DNA of 64,000 nucleotides from Pseudeuparius sepicola (Eukaryota; Arthropoda; Insecta; Coleoptera; Anthribidae), in assembly GCA_963920635.1 (NCBI GenBank), contig OY987298.1:85569454-85633453 (forward strand), written 5' to 3'. This document shows, one piece after another, positions 40,688-50,473 of this stretch. The first letter of the stretch is position 1; every line of letters begins with the position of its first letter. Under the pieces are notes generated by a model. It made no database searches. It was not told where the DNA came from and worked only from the letters and a program-made list of their open reading frames with translations. The position numbers were made by a program, and so were the translations under genes.

Positions 40688-43371
40688 TTATGCGAGTTTT
40701 CTTTTTATGTTCTCCATCTCCATAGCCTCTTTCTTATAGGTTTCGTTTTTTTTCTTTTCTCGTTGATAGCTCTCTCTTGTTGCTACCAGTTTTTTTTCCC
40801 AGACTGATATTTCTTTTCTTAATCGTCTCATCTCCCGCTCTGAATTTCTCACATCCTCTTTCACGCTTGAAATTCGTCCATCCACCAGGGCGTTCATCTC
40901 TCCAATTAATTCTCTAAGACTGCTACGAACATCATCCTTCGTAGAAGTGGGCTTAGATCCTAGGACATTTAATAAATTTAAATTTTTTCCGCCCCCTGGT
41001 CTTTTCGCTGATTCATGTTTCATTGTTTGTGATACCACTCTTGAGCTGGAAGGACGTGGTGACGCTGACGATACGTCTAACTGTAAGAAGGAAACAAATT
41101 GAAGAACAGTGATTCGTTGTTGTAGAACTAACTTACAGAATCGCTTTTGGAGTGTACTGAGACTTGTGCTTGCAGCGTCGGCTCAGCTCTCACCAGGGGC
41201 ATCGGGACATATGGCTCAAACAATCTTTCGATATCTGTTAGCTATAAAAGCAAGGGGAATATTATTTATACAATATTATTTATTAGCACAAACTTACAGG
41301 AGTCATTATTGTGGAAACAGCTTCTTCAATTTCAGCGTCAGTTGGCTGAAATTAAAAAATAATTTATAATACTATATTTTTAACCAATCTAGTATATTTT
41401 AAAAAGTTCAAATTTTATACAACAGAGTCGGCTCTAGACGTACAGTGACAGTCAAAAAGTTGGAACCATGTTAGTTGAGTTCTAAAGTCAAATATGGCAC
41501 ACAAAAAAATTATTAGTTTTATACAGGGACCGGCACAAAGTTGCAAAAATTTAATATTTTTAAACTCTGATTTAGATTAATTTAAATTTGTTATCCGGTG
41601 ATAAGTTACATTTGCAGTATTTTGTAATGCACAAGATGGTTGAAAAAATACAAAAAGTTTCTTTTTTTGACTATGTGGTTATGACTTTAAATCTGACATC
41701 AGCCTTTGATTCCAAACAACTTTTGTAAGTAACTTTTGACTGTATTTTAAAAAATAAGGGTACTCTTATTTTGACATATTGAATCCGAAGAAATATTTAA
41801 ATTTTGATGTGGACGTTTTGAGTTTGAAATGTTGCCTCAACTTTTATCGAGAATAAAATTTTCTCAGAAATTAATAATAAAAAAGTTTTCCAACTTTCTG
41901 CCGACCACTATATATTTTTTAAAAAAATTATCATTGTCAGAATTTTTGTCTGCACATAGGGGTAAAATTTCAACATTTTCAAATAACTTTTTTCGATAAA
42001 ATCACAAAGCGTGTTTTGATCATTATTTAATTAAATGTCGTTTTGACAGGTATGTTAACATCACAACGTTTAATGATTTCAAATCTTTTTGAAGCGGAGA
42101 TGATCACCCCAGAGTAGTTTCATCTTAGCCCAAAAAATAAAAAACAATCCCATATGAATCCAGCTTTTGTCGGACACATATAATATTTTGGGTGAGATCT
42201 TCCCACGGATCGCAAGCACAACAGTGAACAAAAAAATGTGTCTAGACATATACTCATGGGGGTCCCACGGTCTGAGAATGTTTTCCTGTCTTAATTTGAG
42301 GTCTCAATTTTAAAATCTCCCCTTTATTGAACACACATGTGCATAAGTGGTTTACATGAGACCATATTCCAGAGAGATATAGATTTACATCTTTTAAAGT
42401 CTGAGAATTTTAATAGGAATATGTAGTATGGATATACAGGGGGATTCAGAAATTACATCACCTTGAGAGATTCTTTTTAAATAAACTTTGTTTTTTACAT
42501 GTTAAAATTATTGATTTTTTAATTCTAAAAACTACAAAAGATATTGATAACAAATTTTGGTATGATACATCGAGTAAAGCAACAGTGTGAGAGTAATAGA
42601 TTCAGTTTTAAAATATAAATAATAATAATTCTCTCCCTCGCAATGCTTCAAACTAGAAGTATGGCAGAAGCGCTTGTGCGGAAACAATTACTATTATTTT
42701 GTCTTCGTTATCATTTGCGACTTTTTTCCCGATAGAACTAGGATAGCATTCGCTCAAGTACTACTGAAAACTCTAGAAAACCGTAGTAATTCCAGAACTA
42801 CACCTGTTAATTTTTTAAGTAAACGGAAATGGTTCTCAATCATTCAAATTTGCAAAGTAACTCTCTGTAAATATATTTTTCCTAAAACAAAAAGCTAAGA
42901 CCTTAAAACTAAAATCTCATCAAAGAGTATGAGCCCCATGTCAAACAGAATCGTTTTCTAAGTTTGTTAAAATTAATTTAACACTCTTTATAAAAAAACA
43001 AACCGATATATTTTATTAAAACTATTCACTTCATCTGACAAGTAAAACAGTTCAGGTCGATACAGCTTGTTTTAGTAATAATTTAGTGATAACATTAAAA
43101 CTATCACATTGTCAGAAAAATAATTCCTGTTTCTAAAAATAATGGAAAAACGATGGTTTTCGCGGAGTTTGTAAGACTCTGTAAATAAGATCTAGTGTTT
43201 GTAATAAAAGTTATTATGTAATTTTTATAGAAAGTATGAAGGTACTGTAATAAATTGCAAAGGCGATACAAAAGTTAAATTCAATAGTTTCAATTTATTA
43301 AAAATAAGAAAGTTTTGTAAAAAAATTCTACTTACAGCAGTCAGGTGTAGACTTGACGTGTTAGTTTTCAT
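40688..43371 (-). CDS. Spliced coiled-coil protein gene (four exons inferred)
   Basis: On the minus strand, exons at 43336-43371 (ATG), 41298-41345, 41137-41241 and 40688-41080 (stop) are bounded by consensus sites. All three donors read GTAAGT. The acceptors are pyrimidine-rich and end TTTCAG, TTATAG and TTACAG. All introns are phase 0; two are exactly 56 nt and the first is 1,990 nt and holds a mariner-like MITE. The model gives 193 residues. The N-terminal third is Ser/Pro-rich and acidic; the last exon is a charged heptad-type coiled coil ending in a Lys-rich segment. I do not recognise the family. A TATA-like box lies near 43437-43448. Introns are unusual beside the uninterrupted virion genes, so it may be captured from a host or from another element. 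Further exons in intron 1 cannot be excluded. Confidence 0.65.
41441..41912. mobile_element. Mariner/Tc1-like MITE remnant in intron 1 of the coiled-coil gene
   Basis: TACAGTGACAGTCAAAAAG at 41441 and TACAGGGACCGGCACAAAG at 41522 resemble the complement of the right end (TATAGTGGTCGGCAGAAAG, ending near 41912). TA dinucleotides flank the ends. Two left-like ends suggest either a nested insertion or an internally duplicated end. There is no coding capacity, so it is non-autonomous. Confidence 0.55.
42590..42790 (+). repeat. Interspersed repeat, copy 1
   Basis: This contains an (AAT)n stretch, CTCTCCCTCGCAATGC, and then AACTAGGATAGCATTCGCTC followed by AAGTACT. A related copy is at about 47625-47775 (CTCACCCTCACAATAC, then the same AACTAGGATAGCATT core). 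It is dispersed, non-coding and probably a transposable-element fragment. The rest of 41913-43335 is AT-rich sequence in which I see no gene. Confidence 0.5.
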
Positions 43372-43436
43372 GCTGAAGCACAGAACACAAAACTGATCAA
43401 ACTGTAGGTTCAAATTGATAATCAAATGACGATCCC

Positions 43437-43448
43437 TGTATATATGCA
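43437..43448 (-). promoter_or_regulatory. TATA-like box of the spliced coiled-coil gene
   Basis: On the minus strand the sequence reads GCATATATACAGGG, about 70 nt before the ATG at 43371. With the TATA box at 43751 on the other strand, it makes 43449-43750 a divergent promoter region. Confidence 0.5.
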
Positions 43449-43500
43449 TAACCCTTTCCACTGCATCGAGCTACCATTAACCTGCAATGAGACCATCTGC

Positions 43501-43695
43501 GTTGCCAAATCAACAGTCTGTTTGTCTTAGATATTCCCCAACTAGTCTCCCACCACGATTTTTCTGAACCAGTCAAAGAGTCAAATTTAAAGAAATAAAG
43601 TTAAGGGTGAGATCCCCTTCGTAACTGCATCCAATAAACATCCAGCATCTGCCGACGCAGACCAAGATATCTAAGCGCAACGTTGCCAGATCAAC
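43501..43695. promoter_or_regulatory. Divergent promoter region with repeated GTTGCCARATCAAC
   Basis: GTTGCCAAATCAAC at 43501-43514 and GTTGCCAGATCAAC at 43682-43695 differ at one base. They lie between the two oppositely directed TATA boxes. The 10-bp core GTTGCCARAT recurs nearby at 46385 (minus strand), 47024 and 48376. It could be a binding site, but no factor is assigned. Confidence 0.4.
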
Positions 43696-43750
43696 GACGT
43701 TTTTTAAATGTTAGGGATGGTGCTCCCACTATATCATACTGGATCAAGAA

Positions 43751-43758
43751 TATAAAAG
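43751..43758 (+). promoter_or_regulatory. TATA box (TATAAAAG) of the KEL/GCP-family gene
   Basis: TATAAAAG lies 58 nt before the ATG at 43816. The leader TTCACTGTTAGTTCC about 25-30 nt downstream contains an initiator-like TCACTGT. Confidence 0.65.
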
Positions 43759-43815
43759 CGGGATCCGGACGCTTTCACTGTTAGTTCCAAATTAAAATTT
43801 CATATTTTCTTTGAC

Positions 43816-44343
43816 ATGTCGGGTATACGATACATTATTGACGCTGACGGGTTTCAAGTGAACGGAAAGTTTCTTACCAAGGAGTTGGCTATCTACGATT
43901 TAAAATCGCGCCAAGTCAGTTCTCGCTACTTCCGTGTGGGGTCATATAACTCACTCTCCTCTAAGGACGCCTGCAGTGCTCGTTGGGTTACGAAACATTT
44001 GCATGGCTTAAGATTCTCCGACTGTGACACTGATGAACCTCAGGAAAACGTGATAGCAGTACTGAGAATCCTTGGTGAATCTGCTGGTAAGAATCTAATC
44101 AGCTATAAGGGCGGGCAGATCGAAAAGAATCTTCTGCAAGCAGCAGGGTACGGGCATCTAGGCTACAATATAGAACTTCTGGGCTGCCCCAAATTTGACG
44201 TTCTGGTTCAACAACAAAAGAAGTTCTACGAAAGTGTGAAAGTGAACCAATGCGAAAGACACGTCGTAAGTTGTGGAAAACCAGTTCATTGCACGCGAGT
44301 GGAGTTAATGTTCTTCGCTGAATTTGTGCGACGTAAAATATAA
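43816..44343 (+). CDS. Arthropod orphan protein of the 'IIDxxGF...KEL...GCP' type (possible RNase H-like fold)
   Basis: 175 residues. The N-terminus IIDADGFQVNGKFLTKELA, then HLHGLRF, then a YKGG..E segment, then ELLGCPKFDVL and a Cys/His tail (CERHVVSC, PVHC) follow the motif order of a common uncharacterised arthropod family. The order of an acidic first strand, an 'HGL' segment and a 'KG' strand recalls DEDD-type exonuclease/RNase H-like folds. I infer this from the pattern only, and the catalytic acids are not securely complete. It has its own TATA box (43751) and AATAAA (44457) and is divergent from the spliced coiled-coil gene. It is not a usual core Polinton gene, so it may be cargo. 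Confidence 0.6.
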   Translation: MSGIRYIIDADGFQVNGKFLTKELAIYDLKSRQVSSRYFRVGSYNSLSSKDACSARWVTKHLHGLRFSDCDTDEPQENVIAVLRILGESAGKNLISYKGGQIEKNLLQAAGYGHLGYNIELLGCPKFDVLVQQQKKFYESVKVNQCERHVVSCGKPVHCTRVELMFFAEFVRRKI

Positions 44344-44456
44344 AAATATGTGTTCTACAACCTGTAAATATTATTTTTAGTATTTATTTATATATTTTAT
44401 ATTTTTTGTATATTTTGTATATTATTGTATATATTTATATATTTTATATTTTGTAT

Positions 44457-44462
44457 AATAAA
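44457..44462 (+). terminator. Poly(A) signal AATAAA after the KEL/GCP-family gene
   Basis: AATAAA 114 nt after the stop, at the end of an extremely AT-rich 3' region made of TATTT/TATAT steps. Confidence 0.6.
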
Positions 44463-45280
44463 ATTGAAAAACTAATTTGCTAAAAAGAAAACATACAAAG
44501 TGGGTATTAGTCAACTTTCAAACTTTACTGTGGGGATTGCTAGAAAACATAAAATAGTGTTCTAGTGGCGGTGTTTGAGTACCTTGAGTCATAAGCAAAA
44601 AGTAAAAAGTTCCCCCTCTCCTCAAAGATAATATGAACATTAGGAGACATTCGAAAATTGTAAACTTCTGCCATAACGATGAATCAGTTTTTATAAAAAA
44701 ATGTACATATTCCAAACAATATAAAAAACAACTCCAAATCACAAAAAATAAGTAAACTTAAAATTAACTAAGTATGTAATACATTAAATGAATCAGTCCT
44801 TTTATTATTTATAAAAAACATAAAATATTCCATAGCAAACAAAATAAAAAACTCCAATACCACAAAAAGATACTTAAACTTAAAATAAAACTATCTAAGT
44901 AATAAAATTCTCAATTCAGATAATATTTTTCTTATGCATAGCTCCGCCACTGATTCTATATATAGACAACTAACCTCTAGGGAAGTGAAACGCATACGAT
45001 CGATAATGACAACATCCAGTCGTGTGACGGTGTCGCTAGAACCCTTTAATTAGTAGGTACTGAAACTAAGGGACGCTTCAACGCGATCCTATGCGTCGAT
45101 CGATAACCTACGTAGCGACGTGGGAGTACTGAAAATATCCGCTAGAGTACTCTGCTAGTACCGAAACGCTACGAAGCGGAGAATTATGGTAAATACGAGG
45201 GTGTGTAGACATAATGCAATGAAATTACAGATCAGAAAATCGTTAGAAATAGATACCTACAAATTAGCATCGGGATACTC
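44463..45280. other. Non-coding, AT-rich, with a local duplication
   Basis: No gene is seen. About 44700-44780 and 44810-44895 are diverged copies of one another (both with ATAAAAAACA...CTCCAA..CACAAAAA...ACTTAAAAT). A GC-richer patch at about 44970-45180 has several CGATCGAT-like motifs and resembles neither the satellite nor the neighbouring genes. Confidence 0.5.
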
Positions 45281-45287
45281 CAGATAA

Positions 45288-46215
45288 CCAATGTTTGACA
45301 GAAATACAGGTGATGTTATTGTAGTTCCGGCTCTATATAATTCCCTTTCTATAGATATTAAAAATACTGCTAATATTGTATACAGTGTGATCATTTGAGC
45401 AACATATGGGATTTTTTTTATTAATTGCACAACGAAAATACAAATATTCCCGAAAGTTGGTGCATGTTTGATAATCATATTATTCGCACTTAGAATGAAC
45501 GCAAGTCAAACAGCATACAGGGTAGCTCAAAAATATAAGAATTGTACAAGAGTGAAGTACCATTATTTCAGAAAATGTTATTAAGGAAAGTTGTCTAGAA
45601 TTAGAAGTTATGCCTAAGTACCAAAAGATAACCTCCTAATAATATATCAATTTCGCATAACTTTAATCAAATTCAAGCATATTTGTAAAACTAACTTAGA
45701 TTTTTAATTTTTTAGGGAATCACAAACTTCATGTTTATTGCAAGGATATAATAATAATAATAGTAATAATGATAATGATAATAATAATAATAAAAATAAA
45801 CCAATGTTTAACAGAAATACAGGTGGCGTTATGTAGTTCCGGCTCTATATAATTCCCTTGCTATAGATAATAAAAATATTGCTAATATTGTATACAATGT
45901 GATCATTTGAGCAACATATGGGATTTTTTTTTATTAATTGCACAACGAAAATACAAATATTCCCGAAAGTTGGTGCATGTTTGATAATCATATTAGGCGC
46001 ACTTAGAATGGACGCAAGACAAACAGCATACAGGGTAGGTAAAAGAATATAAAAATCGTACAAGAGTAAAGTACCCGTATTTCAGAAAATTCAGTAAAAT
46101 GTTATAAAGAAAAGTTGTATAGAATTAAAAGTTATGCCTAAATACCAAAACATTACCTCCTAATAATATATCAATTTCGCATAACTTTGTTCAAATTCAC
46201 GCATATTTGTAAAAT
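45288..46215. repeat. Two direct copies of a small interspersed element
   Basis: The stretch from 45288 (CCAATGTTTGACAG) is repeated from 45801 (CCAATGTTTAACAG), spaced 513 bp. Both contain GAGCAACATATGGGATTTT, CCCGAAAGTTGGTGCATG and AGCATACAGGGTAG. Short (AAT)n runs separate the copies. A third copy, inverted, is at 47965-48200. This is a non-autonomous element with ACAGGGT-type ends; small open frames within it are not genes. Confidence 0.7.
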
Positions 46216-47626
46216 AGGGTACTTGACGAAATTTTGCAAACTTGATAAAACAATTCCTGGACACTTGCCTAAGACCCTACGATTATTTAAAAAAATATAT
46301 ATTTACGTAATTAGCAAGTTATTAGACTTTCTTCGAAGTTTGAAGGGAAAGCACTTATGACGTCACAAGTGTTTTATAACGGCAATTTGGCAACATAGCG
46401 ATACCACTGAAGTGTTCTGAGACATAACCTTATTCGGCAGTGAAAGTTGCAAGGAAAGTTTGAATTTCAAAATTCTAACCTCAAACTCCCAGACTTATGA
46501 TGCCCCGTCAAACCACTTTTAGCGTTGATTGATTCCTTCCTCCATCGACAATTTTAGTCAAGAAGGGTTTTTTCGTTAATACTTATTCAATCGTTTTTCT
46601 GTAAATTTTTTGGGCTAGGTTGGGCCTAAGGTCCGGAATTCGAGCTCATTATTTCTAAGCACTATGGCGTCTTCATAAACACGCCTTCAAGATGGTCCCT
46701 AGGCCGAGGTTCTCTCTTTATTAATAACTCATAATACTTTATTATTACTACAACGTATTACGGATTGTCCTTTCAGGGTCCATATGTCCATGATACCTTA
46801 CCTTACACATCTAACAACCTAGTGTCCGCAAACAATATATAATAGTAAATATTAATAACAAACTATAATAAATGGCACAGATATTATCTACTAATATTTT
46901 GATTTAGCGAGATACGGAATGACAGTTGGCATCATGGGATGTCATCTGCCGATCAGAAAACCATACGTGTTAGATGACATGTGGATATATGAATATGGTT
47001 AGATGCCTAGGTGGGCGGGTACCGTTGCCAAATACGCGAATATTTCCCCCATTATTGGTACCTGAATATTTATAGTATGTCCCGTATTCAGATATTTTAA
47101 CTAAATTGCTACGTGGCAGAGATGAAGGATATAGTTTCCAGCGTGTGCAGCTTAAACAAACACCATTTTGATATAGAGGAGTCAATATACGGAACATATT
47201 CGTAATAAGAAGTCTTTATGTGACAAAATTTGCGTGTGCAATTGCGTTAGTTAAAGCTCAAAGGTTTCAATACATTAAGTAACAGATATTCATAGACAAG
47301 CTGAATATACTTGAATAGAAAACTGCAATTTTGCCTTTGTTCCCAGAATGATTGCAAACGGGTACCGGCAACGTTACAGTTCCGTTTCTCCTGAGAGGCA
47401 CAGAGTTGCCACGTTTGGTGTTCTGGACAATAGAACGACGAAACGGTAGATTTCAGTCTGAACAAAATTGTGCAACTTTGTCTTTAATTATCATAAAAAA
47501 TAAGGATGTTGGCACATCTACTGTAAACAAAGTACAATTTAGAGCAATTAAAAATATTGTCAAGTATCCTATTAACTTAGATTTTTAATTTTTTAGGGAA
47601 TCACAAACTTCATGTTTGATGCAACG

Positions 47627-47660
<34 letters not shown>

Positions 47661-47964
47661 TCTCACCCTCACAATACTAGGACTATCCCCAGAAGCAACC
47701 ACATGCGGCTAGGGTTGACTTTTTCGCGAAATAACTAGGATAGCATTCACTCAAGTACTATGGAAAACGACGCCACTGAAGCTCCTTAAACAAAACTTTA
47801 AAATTTCGCAAAAATTCTTATGAAAATGATAAAACATTAGTAATAATGTGTATATTAAAACTCTAATGTAAGATGCAAAATTTTTATTTTAAATGTTTAT
47901 TAAGAAACTGGAAATTCATCGTCGAAAAAAAAATTTTTTCTTAGGAAGTTTTTTCCTTAGACAG
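46216..47964. other. Non-coding stretch of repeat debris
   Basis: No convincing gene is seen; open frames here are short and without recognisable motifs. It includes a tail of the small interspersed element at about 47573-47640 (GGGAATCACAAACTTCATG, also found near 45715), an (AAT)n run, and copy 2 of the AACTAGGATAGCATT repeat (47625-47775). A polymerase gene would be expected in an element of this type, but nothing here resembles one. Confidence 0.6.
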
Positions 47965-48200
47965 TTATGTTTTGGTATTTAGGTATAGCTTTTAATTCTA
48001 AACAACTTTTCTTAAAAACATTTTGCCTTTTTACATTTTTGACCTACCCTGTATGCTGTTTAACTTACAATTATTCTAAGTGCATCTATATGTTACTGAA
48101 CATGCATCAACTTTCGGCAATGTCTATATTTTGATTGTACAAATAATAAAAAAATGTCCCATATGTTGCACATTTAAATGATCACCCTGTATATTTCAGA
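47965..48200 (-). repeat. Inverted copy of the small interspersed element
   Basis: Reverse complement of about 45890-46155: GACCTACCCTGTATGCTG matches the complement of CAGCATACAGGGTAGGT, and CAACTTTCGGCAATG matches the TTCCCGAAAGTTGGTG segment. With the copies at 45288-46215 it can form a long stem across the non-coding core. Confidence 0.65.
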
Positions 48201-48458
48201 CTGGGTTAAGGCAGTTCATGACTGAAACTCGTCTTAATAAAGTCGATATTTATTTGGAAAATAAAGTTGTCAGTCTATTTTATGCTAGATTTTAATGTAA
48301 GAAAATTAGCAAGCAATGTCTGAAGTCTCAAATTCTAGAAGATTGGGTTGACACCCCCACCACTTCTCTTGTGAAGTTGCCAGATTGGTCATGGCTCTGC
48401 TTACACTATATGGGTTGTGATGAGGGACCTGAATAAAAGTCATATTTTTAATCATTGC

Positions 48459-48464
48459 TTTATT
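48459..48464 (-). terminator. Poly(A) signal AATAAA overlapping the last stop codon of the leftward block
   Basis: The minus strand reads GGAATAAAGC, where TAA is the stop of the preceding gene. This economical arrangement is typical of compact viral transcription units. A plus-strand AATAAA also occurs at 48432. Confidence 0.6.
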
Positions 48465-49092
48465 CCAACCTTCTTCTATACAAGTCTGCTAACAAAAATT
48501 GATTATAATAACAGTAGAGTTCAAAAATGCAATATGTTTCCATGCTACATACTGCATGGCACATTAAAAATACAATTTCCATTACATTTATGCCGTAGTT
48601 ACTACGTACTAATAGTTCATTGACCTTATCTAAAAAACTAAGGTAAAAATCATACAATTTAAAATTAATCAAAAAGCTTATCCTTAAAGATACATATGGT
48701 TCGATATTTAATAGCTCGAAAACCTCTGCTATGGAAAACCATTGGCAAACACCATTTTTTGCAAGCAACACTCGTTGATCTCCAGCTGCAGTCAACATCG
48801 TTCTTAACAATATATCGTTGAATCTGATAAACATCGGGGTACCCAGGTTGTTGGTAAAGTTGTTTAAATTATTCACTAATTCTTTCCATTCCAAATAGTC
48901 CAGCACAATCACATTTCGTCGCACTGTTGATCGGATATTAACTTGCGGTTTGAAATATCTCATAATGCTCAAACCATTTTTAATAGTATATGTAGGTAAT
49001 GTGAAGCATGATGATAAAATCAGAGAATCTTCTCTTACATTGTTTACTTCTTCATGATTGCTACCATCAGATTCGTAGCCGCTGTCAACCAT
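48460..49092 (-). CDS. Uncharacterised protein downstream of integrase (possible PC4-like segment)
   Basis: 210 residues from the ATG at 49092 (MVDSGYESDGSN). That start is preferred because it falls 16 nt after the integrase stop, whereas the longer frame to 49155 would overlap the integrase gene. The first 30 residues are acidic and Ser-rich. A segment PQVNIRSTVRRNVIVLDYL followed by EWKEL resembles the 'V-x-IR...L...EW..L' pattern of transcription-coactivator PC4/p15-type ssDNA-binding domains; this is weak evidence. The C-terminal half is rich in Leu, Phe and Tyr without a clear membrane segment. The stop codon lies within AATAAA, so the gene ends at its own poly(A) signal. It is last in the leftward block. 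Confidence 0.65.
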   Translation of the reverse strand: MVDSGYESDGSNHEEVNNVREDSLILSSCFTLPTYTIKNGLSIMRYFKPQVNIRSTVRRNVIVLDYLEWKELVNNLNNFTNNLGTPMFIRFNDILLRTMLTAAGDQRVLLAKNGVCQWFSIAEVFELLNIEPYVSLRISFLINFKLYDFYLSFLDKVNELLVRSNYGINVMEIVFLMCHAVCSMETYCIFELYCYYNQFLLADLYRRRLE

Positions 49093-49108
49093 GGTACCAC
49101 TTGAAGCT

Positions 49109-50035
49109 CTACACGACGTTTGACTCAGAGATCCACGAATCATGCTCTTTATCAAAGCCCAACCATCGTACTAGCACCTTCCCCCTCTTTCTACGAAGCA
49201 CCTTTTCAACCAGATATACATCAGGATATTCAGTCTTTTGTAATTCTTCACGATAAAATCCACCTTTTATTGGTCGACCGTTTAAATCCTCTAGCAAATA
49301 TGTTGGTGGATTGGTAATTTGCACTTTCATTATTTTGAACAATTCTGTACTCCAGCTAGGCAAGTAACCTTTGGCAAATACATGTTTCTCTTTACTTATT
49401 CTTACAATATCTCCAACCTTAAATTTTCTACCTCTAAAAATCTTCACGTGACTATACACTTTTTTAAGCAGATATTGTTCATTGGTTTTATTAACTTGGC
49501 TAGGTTTCATTTGAATCACTCTATGTTGTCTGTTATTATACTCGGCAACTAGAGTAGGCAAATAATCATCCCATTTAAATTTACCATTTAGACTAAAATA
49601 CTTAAATAATCGTTCCTTTAGAGTTCGTATCACTCTCTCGGCCATGGCGGCTTTCGTGACGCTAAAAGTGCTGTAATGATTAATTTTGAATTTTCGCATC
49701 AAATTTTGAAATCGAGAGTTATAAAACTCTTTGCCCTGATCAGTTTGAAGGTTGCGAGGCTTTCGAGTTCTCGATAGGATATCAGTGAAGGCGTTGGTAA
49801 CATCTTCAGCAGACTTGGATTTGAGCGGTCTGCACCAAACAAATTTAGAGAAGCAATCGATTACAACCAGTATGAATTTGAAACCATTATTGTGACTAGC
49901 ATACTGATCTAACTGAGCGAGATCAGCTTGCCACAAATCGTCTAAACCTTTAATGATAGTTCGACGACGTGGATAATTTTTTCGAGTTGGTTTATGTAAT
50001 TCCCTAACTACTTGAATTTTTTCTTTACTATGCAT
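49109..50035 (-). CDS. Polinton integrase (retroviral-type DDE core, C-terminal chromodomain)
   Basis: 308 residues from the ATG at 50035. Earlier in-frame codons lack an ATG before the neighbouring gene. ELHKPTRKNYPRRR leads into the core: Asp38 (WQADLAQLD), Asp99 (NLQTDQGKEF) and Glu133 (AAMAERVIRTLK), the DDE triad. The NTDQGKEF and KAAMAERV contexts are those of Polinton integrases. A basic SH3-like region follows (KFKVGDIVRISKEKH). The last 40 residues, from about VYLVEKVL through VRWLGF to DSWISESNVV, are a chromodomain. No HHCC zinc finger precedes the core, which is not rare in this family. It inserts the element and produces the 6-bp duplication. Its ATG overlaps the upstream fibre-like gene by 8 nt (ATGCATAG). 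Confidence 0.93.
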   Translation of the reverse strand: MHSKEKIQVVRELHKPTRKNYPRRRTIIKGLDDLWQADLAQLDQYASHNNGFKFILVVIDCFSKFVWCRPLKSKSAEDVTNAFTDILSRTRKPRNLQTDQGKEFYNSRFQNLMRKFKINHYSTFSVTKAAMAERVIRTLKERLFKYFSLNGKFKWDDYLPTLVAEYNNRQHRVIQMKPSQVNKTNEQYLLKKVYSHVKIFRGRKFKVGDIVRISKEKHVFAKGYLPSWSTELFKIMKVQITNPPTYLLEDLNGRPIKGGFYREELQKTEYPDVYLVEKVLRRKRGKVLVRWLGFDKEHDSWISESNVV

Positions 50036-50432
50036 GACTAGCACCCTCAAGGATCTCTACTACTCTGAGAGACAGTAAGGATTGCATACGCTTACCACTT
50101 ATTTTTAAATAATAATCTTCTATAGTTTTAATCAACTCTCTCAATTCATCGATCTTATCTTGAACATTGGCTATCATTGTGTTGCGAATATGAAGATCGC
50201 ATTCCTCAGTATGCTGTTTAAGATTTGTGTAAAAATATTGTAATGCATGAATAACCCCATCATCGACATATTGTTTTGTGCTGGCATCGCTGTCATCGAT
50301 CGGGGGATTAACGTTGCTCAGTCTGCGGTTGTTACAATCATAGTTTCCTTCTAGATTCAAATTTAATGTGTAAACAGGTGGGCAAGACCTGTTCTTGAGT
50401 CTTGAAGCACGTCCGAACTTGTTTAAGGACAT
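50028..50432 (-). CDS. Small fibre-like protein, copy 2
   Basis: 134 residues. It starts MSLNKFGRASR and contains NRRLSNVNPPIDDSDASTKQ then YVD, the 'N-V-x-x-P...DA-x-TK-x-Y-V-D' motif common at the base of trimeric tail-fibre and spike proteins. A helical, heptad-like C-terminal half follows (about residues 65-115). It is a paralogue of the next upstream gene (50474-50797), which shares the LNKFGR start, RRL.NVN and TKQY. A role as a trimeric fibre or spike on the penton is plausible but inferred. It ends inside the integrase start (8-nt overlap). Confidence 0.65.
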   Translation of the reverse strand: MSLNKFGRASRLKNRSCPPVYTLNLNLEGNYDCNNRRLSNVNPPIDDSDASTKQYVDDGVIHALQYFYTNLKQHTEECDLHIRNTMIANVQDKIDELRELIKTIEDYYLKISGKRMQSLLSLRVVEILEGASHA

Positions 50433-50473
50433 CTTTTAACTGGCTTGAATGGTTCATTATGGTGCTAAATCGA

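Noticed and set aside
41109..41369. Plus-strand open frames over the spliced gene
   Set aside because: They lie antisense to exons 2 and 3 and their introns, and are explained by that gene. No start context or motif.
43225..43461. Minus-strand open frame of 78 codons
   Set aside because: It runs through a strong splice donor. Only 43336-43371 is taken as exon 1 of the spliced gene; the rest is leader and intron.
47352..47588. 78-codon plus-strand frame
   Set aside because: Partly overlapped by a frame on the other strand, runs into a dispersed repeat at its end, and has no motif.
44463..48440. Degraded family B polymerase in the non-coding core
   Set aside because: I looked for long frames and for polymerase motifs in the short ones and saw none; the recognisable content is small repeats. 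A profile search could still find fragments.
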